From positions 23,869 to 87,868 of the forward strand of contig NZ_JAAKGP010000014.1 of the NCBI RefSeq assembly GCF_011043545.1: a stretch of 64,000 bases of DNA, written 5' to 3'. Positions 16,295 to 23,085 of this stretch are shown here, piece by piece; position 1 is the first letter of the stretch, and the number at the start of each line of letters is the position of its first letter. Origin of the DNA: Rhodobacter sp. SGA-6-6 (GTDB lineage: Bacteria; Pseudomonadota; Alphaproteobacteria; Rhodobacterales; Rhodobacteraceae). Made by a program: the position numbers and the translations under genes. A model generated the notes under the pieces. That model saw nothing but the letters and a program-made list of their open reading frames with translations, was not told where the DNA came from and did no database searches.

Positions 16295-16993
16295 ATGGCC
16301 GACGAAGACGACATCATCCTTTCGGAACTTTCCGACGACGAGCTTGTCCTGCAGATGCACGACGACCTCTACGACGGTCTGAAGGAAGAGATCGAAGAGG
16401 GTGTCAACATCCTGATCGAGCGCGGCTGGGCGCCCTACGACGTGCTGACCAAGGCGCTGGTCGCCGGGATGACCATCGTCGGCGCCGACTTCCGCGACGG
16501 CATCCTCTTCGTGCCCGAAGTGCTGCTGGCCGCCAACGCGATGAAGGCGGGGATGCATATCCTCAAGCCGCTGCTGGCCGAGACCGGCGCGCCGCGGATG
16601 GGCAAGATGGTGATCGGCACGGTGAAGGGCGACATCCACGACATCGGCAAGAACCTGGTCGCGATGATGATGGAAGGTGCCGGCTTCGAGGTGGTGGACC
16701 TCGGCATCAACAACGCGGTGGAGAAATACCTCGACGCGCTGGAAGCCGAACAGCCCGACATCCTGGGCATGTCGGCGCTGCTGACCACGACCATGCCCTA
16801 CATGAAGGTCGTGATCGACACGATGAAGGAAAAGGGGATGCGCGAGGACTATATCGTCCTGGTCGGCGGCGCGCCCCTGAACGAGGAGTTCGGGCGTGCC
16901 ATCGGCGCCGACGCCTATTGCCGCGATGCCGCGGTGGCGGTGGAGACGGCGAAAAGCTTCGTCGCCCGCAAGCACAACCAGATGGGGGCCTGA
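16295..16993 (+). CDS. Corrinoid (B12)-binding methyltransferase protein
   Basis: 232-aa corrinoid protein. It has an N-terminal helical cap (about 20-95) with VPEVLLAANAMKAG and a C-terminal Rossmann-like B12 domain with the base-off ligand motif D-x-H-x-x-G in DIHDIGKN (H115), GMSALLTTTM and VGGAPLNEEF. It carries the methyl group on cobalt between a methyl donor enzyme and an acceptor such as homocysteine. Nearby are a homocysteine methyltransferase (13616) and DUF1638 (17266). With the former it would form the split methionine synthase; it could also accept methyl groups from the MttB-like enzyme at 44872. A terminator follows. Confidence 0.93.
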   Translation: MADEDDIILSELSDDELVLQMHDDLYDGLKEEIEEGVNILIERGWAPYDVLTKALVAGMTIVGADFRDGILFVPEVLLAANAMKAGMHILKPLLAETGAPRMGKMVIGTVKGDIHDIGKNLVAMMMEGAGFEVVDLGINNAVEKYLDALEAEQPDILGMSALLTTTMPYMKVVIDTMKEKGMREDYIVLVGGAPLNEEFGRAIGADAYCRDAAVAVETAKSFVARKHNQMGA

Positions 16994-17027
16994 GGCCCCC
17001 GGGACCGTCGCTTGGCGTAACGCTTTC

Positions 17028-17060
17028 GAGGCCCCGGGGTTCCGCCCCCGGGGCCTCTTG
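17028..17060 (+). terminator. Terminator of corrinoid protein gene
   Basis: Twelve-bp stem GAGGCCCCGGGG/CCCCGGGGCCTC with a 6-nt loop and a short TTG tail, 35 bp after the stop. Confidence 0.75.
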
Positions 17061-17119
17061 CATTCGTGACTTGGACTCCGCCGGATGCAGGCCCATCTTC
17101 GGGACAGGAGGGGAAGATC

Positions 17120-17275
17120 ATGCCGCTCACCCATTTCCTCGGGCTTCTCGCCCTGGTCGTCGTCGCGGCCGGGGCCACACTGGCGCTGGCCTTCTGGGCC
17201 GGGGTGCCGGTCCTCGCGGTCAGCTTCGCCGCGCTGGCGGGCAGCCTGGTGCTGGGGCTGCGGCAATGGCGCTGA
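17120..17275 (+). CDS. Small membrane protein, translationally coupled to DUF1638
   Basis: 51-aa protein consisting almost wholly of two hydrophobic helices (about residues 3-26 and 29-45) and the tail LRQWR. AGGAGGGG sits 7 bp before the ATG, a strong ribosome site. The reading frame overlaps the DUF1638 start by 10 bp. No family recognised. The strong ribosome site and overlap support a real gene co-expressed with DUF1638. Confidence 0.6.
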   Translation: MPLTHFLGLLALVVVAAGATLALAFWAGVPVLAVSFAALAGSLVLGLRQWR

Positions 17276-17913
17276 CCTCTCCCACCGATTCCCGGCTGAC
17301 CGAAGAGGGGCTGGCGCCCGAGCGCGCGGGCCGGATCCTGCTGATCGCCTGCGGCGCGCTGGCGCATGAGATCCTGGCGCTGAAACAGGCCAACGGCTGG
17401 ACCCATATGGACCTGCAATGCCTGCCGGCCAAGCTGCACCTCTGGCCCGACCGCATCGTCACCGCGGTGGAAGAGGCGGTGCGGGAGCGGCAGGCGGAAT
17501 ATGCCACCATCTTCGTGGTCTATGCCGATTGCGGCACCGGCGGGCAATTGCAGGAAAAGTGCAAGGATCTGGGCGTCGAGATGGTCGAGGGCCCGCATTG
17601 CTATTCGTTCTATGAAGGCAACGATGCCTTTGCCGAACATGCGGACACCGAGTTCACCTCGTTCTACCTGACCGATTTCCTGGTGCGCCAGTTCGACGCC
17701 TTCGTCTGGAAGCCGATGGGGCTGGACCGCCACCCCGAGCTGCGTGACATGATCTTCGGCAATTACGAGAAGCTGGTCTACCAGGCCCAGAAGGACGACC
17801 CGGCGCTGGACGCCAAGGCCCGCGACTGCGCCGAGCGGCTGGGGCTGGACTACGAGCGGCGCTTCACCGGCTACGGCGACCTGGCCACCACGCTGCGCAA
17901 GGTGGCGGGGTAG
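17266..17913 (+). CDS. DUF1638 domain protein
   Basis: 215-aa protein matching DUF1638. Recognisable segments are ILLIACGALAHEILAL near the start, FVVYADCGTGG in the middle, and GPHCYSFYEG with a conserved Cys. The Cys-rich conserved loops suggest metal or cofactor binding. In many genomes DUF1638 genes lie beside corrinoid methyltransferase genes, as here (corrinoid protein 270 bp upstream), so a role in corrinoid-dependent methyl transfer is plausible but unproven. The start overlaps the small membrane protein. Convergent with the alcohol dehydrogenase gene, 22 bp apart. Confidence 0.85.
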   Translation: MALTSPTDSRLTEEGLAPERAGRILLIACGALAHEILALKQANGWTHMDLQCLPAKLHLWPDRIVTAVEEAVRERQAEYATIFVVYADCGTGGQLQEKCKDLGVEMVEGPHCYSFYEGNDAFAEHADTEFTSFYLTDFLVRQFDAFVWKPMGLDRHPELRDMIFGNYEKLVYQAQKDDPALDAKARDCAERLGLDYERRFTGYGDLATTLRKVAG

Positions 17914-17935
17914 CGGTTTCTGTGACGTCCCGGAC

Positions 17936-18973
17936 TTAGCCGGTGAAATCGGTGATCACCGCGACCCCCGGCGCCGTCGGCCCGTCGAAGGCGCGCAATT
18001 CCTCGGTCGCCTGCGACAGCGCCACCTGCCGGGCGACGATGGGCGAGACATCGACCCGCCCGGTCTCGATCAGCGACAGCAGGGTCGGATAGCGCCAGGC
18101 CGGCATTCCGCGGGTGCCGAAGACCGACAGCTGCCGCATGTAGATCGCATTCACGTCGATCTGCATGGTGGCGGTATGGCCGACCGGCAGGCCGACCTGC
18201 ACATGGCGGCCCAAGGGGCGCAGGCAGCGCAGCGAGGCATTGGCGGTGGTCTCGATCCCGAGCGCCTCGACGCTGACGTGGGCGCCGCCGCCGGTGATCT
18301 CGACGATCTTCGCCGCCACGTCGCCGTCGCGGGCATCCAGCGCGGCTTCGGCGCCCAGGGTCCGGGCATGGGCCAGCTTTTCCGGCACCACGTCGACCAC
18401 CACCACCCGCGCGCCGAGCGCCTTGCCGATCAGCAGGCAGGAGAGGCCGATGCCGCCGGTGCCATGCACCGCCAGCCATTCGCCGACCTGCAGGGCGGCG
18501 CGGCCGGTCAGGGCGTGGAAGGCGGTGGTGACGCGGCAGCCGAGACCGGCGGCCAGCGCCGGCGTCAGGCTCTCGGGCAGGCGGGTCAGGTTGTGGGCAT
18601 GGGGGACCGAGACATATTCGGCATAGGCGCCGCGGTCGCCGAAGCCCGGCACCCGCTGGCTGCGGCAGGTGGTGGTCTGGCCGGAGCGGCACTCCGGGCA
18701 GTCGCCGCAGGCCAGGATGAAGGGGGCGATGACGCGGTCGCCCCGGTGCCATTTCGCCAGGGGGCCGGCCTCCACCACCTCGCCGCAATATTCGTGGCCG
18801 GGGATGTCGCCGGGCTTCACCTTCGGATGCTCGCCCACCCAGCCGTGCCAGTCGCTGCGGCAGATGCCGCAGGCGAGGGTCTTCAGGACGACGCCATCGG
18901 CCTCGCAGGCCGGGTCGGGCACGGTTTCCAGCGACAGCGGCGCGCGGTAGGTGCGAAGGACGGCGGCGCGCAT
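17936..18973 (-). CDS. Zinc-dependent alcohol dehydrogenase (MDR family)
   Basis: 345-aa medium-chain dehydrogenase/reductase. The catalytic zinc site is CGICRSDWHG and GHEYCGEV. The structural zinc loop is C-x2-C-x2-... in CGDCPECRSGQTTTC. The NAD(P)-binding motif is GTGGIGLSC. The start at MRAAVLRTY follows the short ribbon-helix-helix gene by 2 bp, so the two are co-transcribed. Substrate not determinable; the sequence resembles class III-like and sorbitol/threonine-type dehydrogenases. Confidence 0.88.
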   Translation of the reverse strand: MRAAVLRTYRAPLSLETVPDPACEADGVVLKTLACGICRSDWHGWVGEHPKVKPGDIPGHEYCGEVVEAGPLAKWHRGDRVIAPFILACGDCPECRSGQTTTCRSQRVPGFGDRGAYAEYVSVPHAHNLTRLPESLTPALAAGLGCRVTTAFHALTGRAALQVGEWLAVHGTGGIGLSCLLIGKALGARVVVVDVVPEKLAHARTLGAEAALDARDGDVAAKIVEITGGGAHVSVEALGIETTANASLRCLRPLGRHVQVGLPVGHTATMQIDVNAIYMRQLSVFGTRGMPAWRYPTLLSLIETGRVDVSPIVARQVALSQATEELRAFDGPTAPGVAVITDFTG

Positions 18974-18975
18974 GG

Positions 18976-19197
18976 TCAACTCCTCTGGCGGTAGTGGTTC
19001 AGGCAGAAGACCCGGATCGCCGAGGCGAGGCCCTCCTCTCCGCGACGCGCGGCGTCGATTTCGGACGCAAGCTGGTTGAGGGGCCGGGAGCTTTCGGAGG
19101 CGATGGCGCGGAAGGCGGCCCAGAACTCCGGCTCCAGCGAGACGCTGGTGCGGTGGCCGCGGAGGGTGAGGGAGTGTTTTTCGGGGCCGGTGGTCAT
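18976..19197 (-). CDS. Ribbon-helix-helix domain protein
   Basis: 73-aa protein with the ribbon-helix-helix pattern of the RHH_4 family: a basic N terminus, strand HSLTLRGHRTSVSLEPEFW, then two helices containing RPLNQLASEID and a conserved tail LASAIRVFCLNHYRQR. The ATG at MTTGPEK starts right before the DNA-binding strand. Such proteins bind DNA as dimers. It lies directly upstream of the alcohol dehydrogenase and may regulate it, but no operator was identified. Confidence 0.75.
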   Translation of the reverse strand: MTTGPEKHSLTLRGHRTSVSLEPEFWAAFRAIASESSRPLNQLASEIDAARRGEEGLASAIRVFCLNHYRQRS

Positions 19198-19230
19198 GGC
19201 GGCAGGATAGCCGGTTTCCTGTGGGGGACG

Positions 19231-19296
19231 CAAAATCCTTGGAAGGATTTTGCAAGTTTCCTCCAGTAAACTTGGAAGTTTCTTGGAAGAAACTTC
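19231..19296. repeat. Three tandem GG-centred palindromes
   Basis: CAAAATCCTT-GG-AAGGATTTTG, then CAAGTTT...AAACTTG, then GAAGTTTCTT-GG-AAGAAACTTC, back to back. The first recurs with a compensated base change at 44798-44819. The last one overlaps the stop codon of the gene at 19295. Confidence 0.7.
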
Positions 19297-19525
19297 AGAC
19301 CACGATCTTCACCGGCTCGGCGTTGCAGAAGACAATGAAATGGCCGCCGTTTTCGATCGCGCGATAGCCGCGGCGCTTCACCTCGCGCACGAAACGCTCG
19401 CGGCCGACCAGGCGTTCGACATCCGACACCCGGCGCCGGACGATCCCGCCCTCGGCCGCGGTGCGGGCCGAGAACATCTGGGTCATCCAGCGGTCGGGCG
19501 ACATGTGGTTGGTCATGGGCTGCAT
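19295..19525 (-). CDS. Conserved small protein of unknown function
   Basis: 76-aa protein with SPDRWMTQMFSA, GGIVRRRVSDVERLVGRERFVREVKRRGYRAIENGGHFIVFCN and EPVKIVV. Short proteins of this type occur near fumC in Rhodobacterales and have been mislabelled as phosphoribosylanthranilate isomerase; there is no barrel here. The start at MQPMTNH is chosen because AGGAGG lies 6 bp upstream. It follows DUF4169 on the same strand with a 48-bp gap. Confidence 0.7.
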   Translation of the reverse strand: MQPMTNHMSPDRWMTQMFSARTAAEGGIVRRRVSDVERLVGRERFVREVKRRGYRAIENGGHFIVFCNAEPVKIVV

Positions 19526-19573
19526 GGCGCACCTCCTGGGCGCCATCCTTCCCGCAGCCCGGTTAACCCCCGG

Positions 19574-19753
19574 TTAATCCCGGTCCCGTTCGTGCCCGTC
19601 CAGGTCGCGGGCGGCCTTTTCCGCCCGCGCCTTCTCCAGCGCCTTCTCGGCCTTGGTCCGGCCGTGCTTCGCCGCATTGGCCTCCGCCCCGGCCCGCTTC
19701 TCGGCCCGGGCCTTCTCCTTGCGGAAGCGGTTGAGGTTGACGACCTCGGCCAT
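19574..19753 (-). CDS. DUF4169 family protein
   Basis: 59-aa, highly charged protein beginning [19 protein letters not shown], followed by Lys/Ala/Glu-rich helix to the end; this matches DUF4169. Its start codon overlaps the fumC stop by one base (TGATG), so it is translated after fumarase. The N-terminal AEVVNLNRFRK is nearly identical to the C-terminal tail AEIVRLDRFRK of SspB encoded 3 kb away; in SspB such a tail docks on ClpX. That likeness is seen directly, but a ClpX-related role is inference. Confidence 0.8.
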   Translation of the reverse strand: MAEVVNLNRFRKEKARAEKRAGAEANAAKHGRTKAEKALEKARAEKAARDLDGHERDRD

Positions 19754-21147
19754 CAGCCCTTCGGGCCCACCATGTCCTCGGGCCGGACGATGCGGTCGAA
19801 GGTCTCGCCATCGACAAAGCCGAGGGCAATCGCCTCTTCCCGCAGCGTCGTGCCGTTTTTGTGCGCGGTCTTCGCCACCTTGGTGGCATTGTCGTAACCG
19901 ATGGTCGGGGCCAGCGCCGTCACCAGCATCAGGCTTTCCTTCATCAGCTTCTCGATCCGCGCCACATTGGCCTGCGTCCCCGCCACCATGTTGTCGGTGA
20001 AGCTGGAGGCCGCGTCGCCGAGAAGCTGGATCGACTGCAGCACGTTGTAGCTCATCATCGGGTTGTAGACGTTCAGCTCGAAATGCCCCTGGCTGCCGGC
20101 GAAGCCCACGGCGGCATCGTTCCCCATCACATGGGCGCAGACCATGGTCAGCGCCTCGGCCTGGGTCGGGTTGACCTTGCCGGGCATGATCGAGGACCCC
20201 GGCTCGTTTTCCGGCAGGATCAACTCGCCGAGGCCCGAGCGGGGGCCGGAGCCCAGGAGACGCAGGTCGTTGGCGATCTTGAACAGGCTGGCCGCCACCG
20301 TCTTCAAGGCGCCCGAGAACATCACCATGGCGTCATGCGCCGCCAGCGCCTCGAACTTGTTGGGCGCGGTGACGAAGGGCAGGCCGGTGATCGCCGCGAT
20401 CTCCGCGGCCACCCGGGCGTCGAAGCCGACGCGGGTGTTCAGCCCGGTGCCGACGGCAGTGCCGCCCTGCGCCAGTTCGTAGATGTCGGGCAGGCAGGTC
20501 TTGACCCGGGCGATGCCCTTGTCGACCTGGGTCGCATAGCCGGAAAACTCCTGCCCCAGCGTCAGCGGCGTGGCGTCCTGGGTATGCGTCCGGCCGATCT
20601 TGATGATATCCTTGAATTCCTTCGACTTCGCCCACAGCGCCGCCGCCAGCTTCTCCAGCCCCGGGATCAGCACGTCGCGGGTGTGCATCCCGATGGCGAC
20701 ATGCATTGCGGTTGGGAAGGTGTCGTTGGAGGACTGGCCCATGTTCACATGGTCGTTCGGATGCACCGGCTTCTTCGAGCCCTTGACGCCCCCCAGCATC
20801 TCGATGGCGCGGTTCGAGATCACCTCGTTGGCGTTCATGTTCGATTGCGTGCCCGATCCGGTCTGCCAGACCACCAGCGGGAAGTTGTCGTCGAAGCGGC
20901 CCTCGATCACCTCGCCCGCCGCCGCGGCGATGGCATCCGCCAGCTCCGGCGCCAGGTCGCCCTGCGCCTTGTTGACCAGGGCACAGGCCTTCTTGATCAC
21001 GCCGAGGGCGCGGATGATCGGGACCGGCTGACGCTCCCAGCCGATGGGGAAGTTGATGATCGACCGCTGGGTCTGCGCCCCCCAATACTTGTCGGCGGGA
21101 ACCTCCAGCGGGCCGAAGCTGTCGGTTTCGGTTCTGGTCGCGGTCAT
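19753..21147 (-). CDS. fumC: Class II fumarate hydratase FumC
   Basis: 464-aa fumarase of the TCA cycle, interconverting fumarate and malate as an iron-free tetramer. The superfamily signature [11 protein letters not shown] is present, with the active-site segments [26 protein letters not shown] and [10 protein letters not shown]. Length and start ([12 protein letters not shown]) match FumC. First gene of a leftward unit with DUF4169 and the 76-aa protein. Confidence 0.97.
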   Translation of the reverse strand: MTATRTETDSFGPLEVPADKYWGAQTQRSIINFPIGWERQPVPIIRALGVIKKACALVNKAQGDLAPELADAIAAAAGEVIEGRFDDNFPLVVWQTGSGTQSNMNANEVISNRAIEMLGGVKGSKKPVHPNDHVNMGQSSNDTFPTAMHVAIGMHTRDVLIPGLEKLAAALWAKSKEFKDIIKIGRTHTQDATPLTLGQEFSGYATQVDKGIARVKTCLPDIYELAQGGTAVGTGLNTRVGFDARVAAEIAAITGLPFVTAPNKFEALAAHDAMVMFSGALKTVAASLFKIANDLRLLGSGPRSGLGELILPENEPGSSIMPGKVNPTQAEALTMVCAHVMGNDAAVGFAGSQGHFELNVYNPMMSYNVLQSIQLLGDAASSFTDNMVAGTQANVARIEKLMKESLMLVTALAPTIGYDNATKVAKTAHKNGTTLREEAIALGFVDGETFDRIVRPEDMVGPKG

Positions 21148-21336
21148 GGTGCCCTCCTGCGGAATCTCGCAGCGGGTCTAGCGCCGGGGGGCGGTGAAAT
21201 CAATCGGCATACCGTCGCATACTGAGCGTGACGGCTGTGGCCGGAAGCCGGGCCCACACCGGAAAGTTGTGCTATAACAGCCCCGAACGCGCAGCACGTC
21301 CGCGCCCTGCGGCCTGGAACCCGAAAGGAGCCACCA

Positions 21337-21918
21337 ATGACCGACATGCCCGAAATGACCGCCTCGCCGCGCGAAAGGCTGGTGCTGCCGGCCCTCGCGC
21401 CGCTCTACCATCGCTTCGCCCAGCCGGTGGGCTGGCTGGTGCTGCGCGTCGTGGTCGGCGGCTACCTGATGGTCGAGGGCTGGCCCAAGATCACCGCGCC
21501 GCTGGCGATGACCGGCTTCGTCGAAAGCCTCGGCTTCTATCCGGGCTGGCTGTTCTCGCCGCTGCTCGCGGTGGTGAACTTCATCGGCGGGGCGCTGATC
21601 GTGCTGGGGCTGTTCACCCGGCCGGTGGCGCTGGCCAATGCGGTGATGCTGATGGTGACATGGTGGTTCCACGTCAGCCATCCCTATGGCCCCGAATTCC
21701 TGACGCCGGAGGGGATCGAGTTCCTGAAGGCCAATCTGCAGTATCTGACCGCTGCCGGGCAGGAGAACCTGTTGCCGGACGGCGGGGCGGGTTTCCTGGC
21801 GCTGGTGCAGATGAAGGCCGAGACCAATTCGCTGTTCTGGGCCGGGGCGACGGCGCTGTTCGCGGCCTATGGCGGCGCGCATTATTCGCTGGACCGGCTG
21901 ATGCGGAAGGAATTCTGA
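21337..21918 (+). CDS. DoxX family membrane protein
   Basis: 193-aa protein with four hydrophobic helices (about residues 32-50, 68-95, 98-115 and 165-185). GWLVLRVVVGGYLMVEGWPKI and GLFTRPVALANAVMLMV fit DoxX, a family of small membrane proteins linked to thiol and redox stress in some bacteria. AAAGGAG lies 7 bp before the ATG. It converges with a methyltransferase gene over a shared hairpin. Confidence 0.85.
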   Translation: MTDMPEMTASPRERLVLPALAPLYHRFAQPVGWLVLRVVVGGYLMVEGWPKITAPLAMTGFVESLGFYPGWLFSPLLAVVNFIGGALIVLGLFTRPVALANAVMLMVTWWFHVSHPYGPEFLTPEGIEFLKANLQYLTAAGQENLLPDGGAGFLALVQMKAETNSLFWAGATALFAAYGGAHYSLDRLMRKEF

Positions 21919-21925
21919 CCTCTCT

Positions 21926-21945
21926 GCCGGGGCCTCAGCCCCGGC
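21926..21945. terminator. Bidirectional hairpin between convergent genes
   Basis: Perfect GCCGGGGC-CTCA-GCCCCGGC stem overlapping the stop codon of the leftward methyltransferase and 8 bp past the DoxX stop. No T tract, so efficiency is uncertain. Confidence 0.55.
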
Positions 21946-22489
21946 GGAAGCGGTAGACCCGGGCCGGCGGCAGGTTGGCCCAGACCTTGAAGCCCTTGTC
22001 CACCGTCAGCCCCAGGGCGGCGATCTGCTCGGGCGGCAGCGGCGGGCGGGGGCCGTAGGTGAACTGCACGAAGCGGCCGCGCGGGGCGAGGATGTCGAAG
22101 GCTGCGGCGACGATGCCCTCGCGCACCGCTTCCGGCATCGACAGCAGCGGCAGGCCGGAGATCACCGCGCCGGCCTTGCCCGCCACCAGCCGGGGCGCCT
22201 CCTGCGCCGGGGCCCGGTGGACGGTCACGCCGGGGAATTTCTGCCGCAGATGGTCGACGAATTCCTCGTCCAGCTCGAACAGCGTCAGGTTCCCGGGCGG
22301 CACCCCGCGGGCGAGGATCGCCTCGGTGAAGCGCCCGGTGCCGGGACCGAACTCCACCACCTGCCCGCTGTTCGGGCCGAGCCCCAGCGTCATCGCCCGG
22401 GCCAGGGTGCGCGAGGAGGGCGCAATGGCCGAGACCTGCCGGGGGTTCTTCAGGAGCCTCCGGCGGAAAAGGGCGAGGTCGCTGGTCAT
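21935..22489 (-). CDS. PmtA-like phospholipid N-methyltransferase
   Basis: 184-aa SAM-dependent methyltransferase. N-terminal KNPRQVSAIAPSSRTLARAM followed by SAM motif I VVEFGPGTGRFTEAI (about 44-58) is typical of PmtA-type enzymes that methylate phosphatidylethanolamine toward phosphatidylcholine; the motif SGLPLLSMP fits the catalytic loop. It begins 3 bp after the sspB stop, so it is co-transcribed with sspB. A general class I methyltransferase is the alternative. Confidence 0.78.
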   Translation of the reverse strand: MTSDLALFRRRLLKNPRQVSAIAPSSRTLARAMTLGLGPNSGQVVEFGPGTGRFTEAILARGVPPGNLTLFELDEEFVDHLRQKFPGVTVHRAPAQEAPRLVAGKAGAVISGLPLLSMPEAVREGIVAAAFDILAPRGRFVQFTYGPRPPLPPEQIAALGLTVDKGFKVWANLPPARVYRFRRG

Positions 22490-22492
22490 GGG

Positions 22493-22942
22493 CTACTGCT
22501 TGCGGAAGCGGTCCAGCCGGACGATCTCGGCGTCGTGCGGCGGCGGATCGTCGTCGCCGTCGTCCTCTTCCTCCTCGTCTTCCTCTTCCTCGCGGGTCTC
22601 GAAGCGCAGGCCGAATTCCACCGAAGGGTCGACGAAGGTGCGCACGGCGTCGAAGGGGATCACCAGCGGCTCGGGCTGGTTGCCGAAGTTCAGGGTGACC
22701 GAGAAGCCCTCGTCGGTGACGTCGAGGTTCTCGAACCAGTGCTGGATCACCACCGTCATCTCGGTGGGGTAGCGTTCCTTCAGCCAGTCGGCGATGGCGA
22801 CATCGGGGTGGTTGGTGTCGAAGGTGATGAAGAAGTGATGCGCCCCGGGCAGGCCGTTCTTCGCCACATCGGCAAGCACGCTCTGGATCAGCCCGCGCAT
22901 CGCCCGGTGCATCAGGTTGCCGTAGTCGATGCTGCGCGTCAT
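22493..22942 (-). CDS. sspB: ClpXP adaptor SspB (alpha type)
   Basis: 149-aa adaptor that tethers ssrA-tagged proteins to ClpXP. N-terminal IDYGNLMHRAMRGLIQSVLADVA and HHFFITFDT are the substrate-binding fold of the SspB-alpha family. A very acidic linker (about 113-130) leads to a C-terminal tail EIVRLDRFRKQ, the probable ClpX-binding motif. The tmRNA that supplies its ssrA-tagged substrates lies 2.4 kb away. Co-transcribed with the PmtA-like gene. Confidence 0.92.
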   Translation of the reverse strand: MTRSIDYGNLMHRAMRGLIQSVLADVAKNGLPGAHHFFITFDTNHPDVAIADWLKERYPTEMTVVIQHWFENLDVTDEGFSVTLNFGNQPEPLVIPFDAVRTFVDPSVEFGLRFETREEEEDEEEEDDGDDDPPPHDAEIVRLDRFRKQ

Positions 22943-23039
22943 TCGTCCCCCTTTCGCGGTTGGGTGCAGCATAGGGGATTCGCCGCCCAAGGAAAGGGGT
23001 GGCTGCGGCGAAAATGGGGCGGCCCCCGCCGATGCGGAA

Positions 23040-23059
23040 GGGGGGCCCGGAGGCCCCCC
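23040..23059 (-). terminator. Terminator of TonB-dependent receptor gene
   Basis: Perfect 8-bp stem GGGGGGCC/GGCCCCCC with a 4-nt loop, 26 bp beyond the receptor stop on the minus strand; the trailing TTCC is only weakly T-rich. Confidence 0.65.
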
Positions 23060-23085
23060 TCGGTTTCGTGCAGGCTGTGGTCGGG

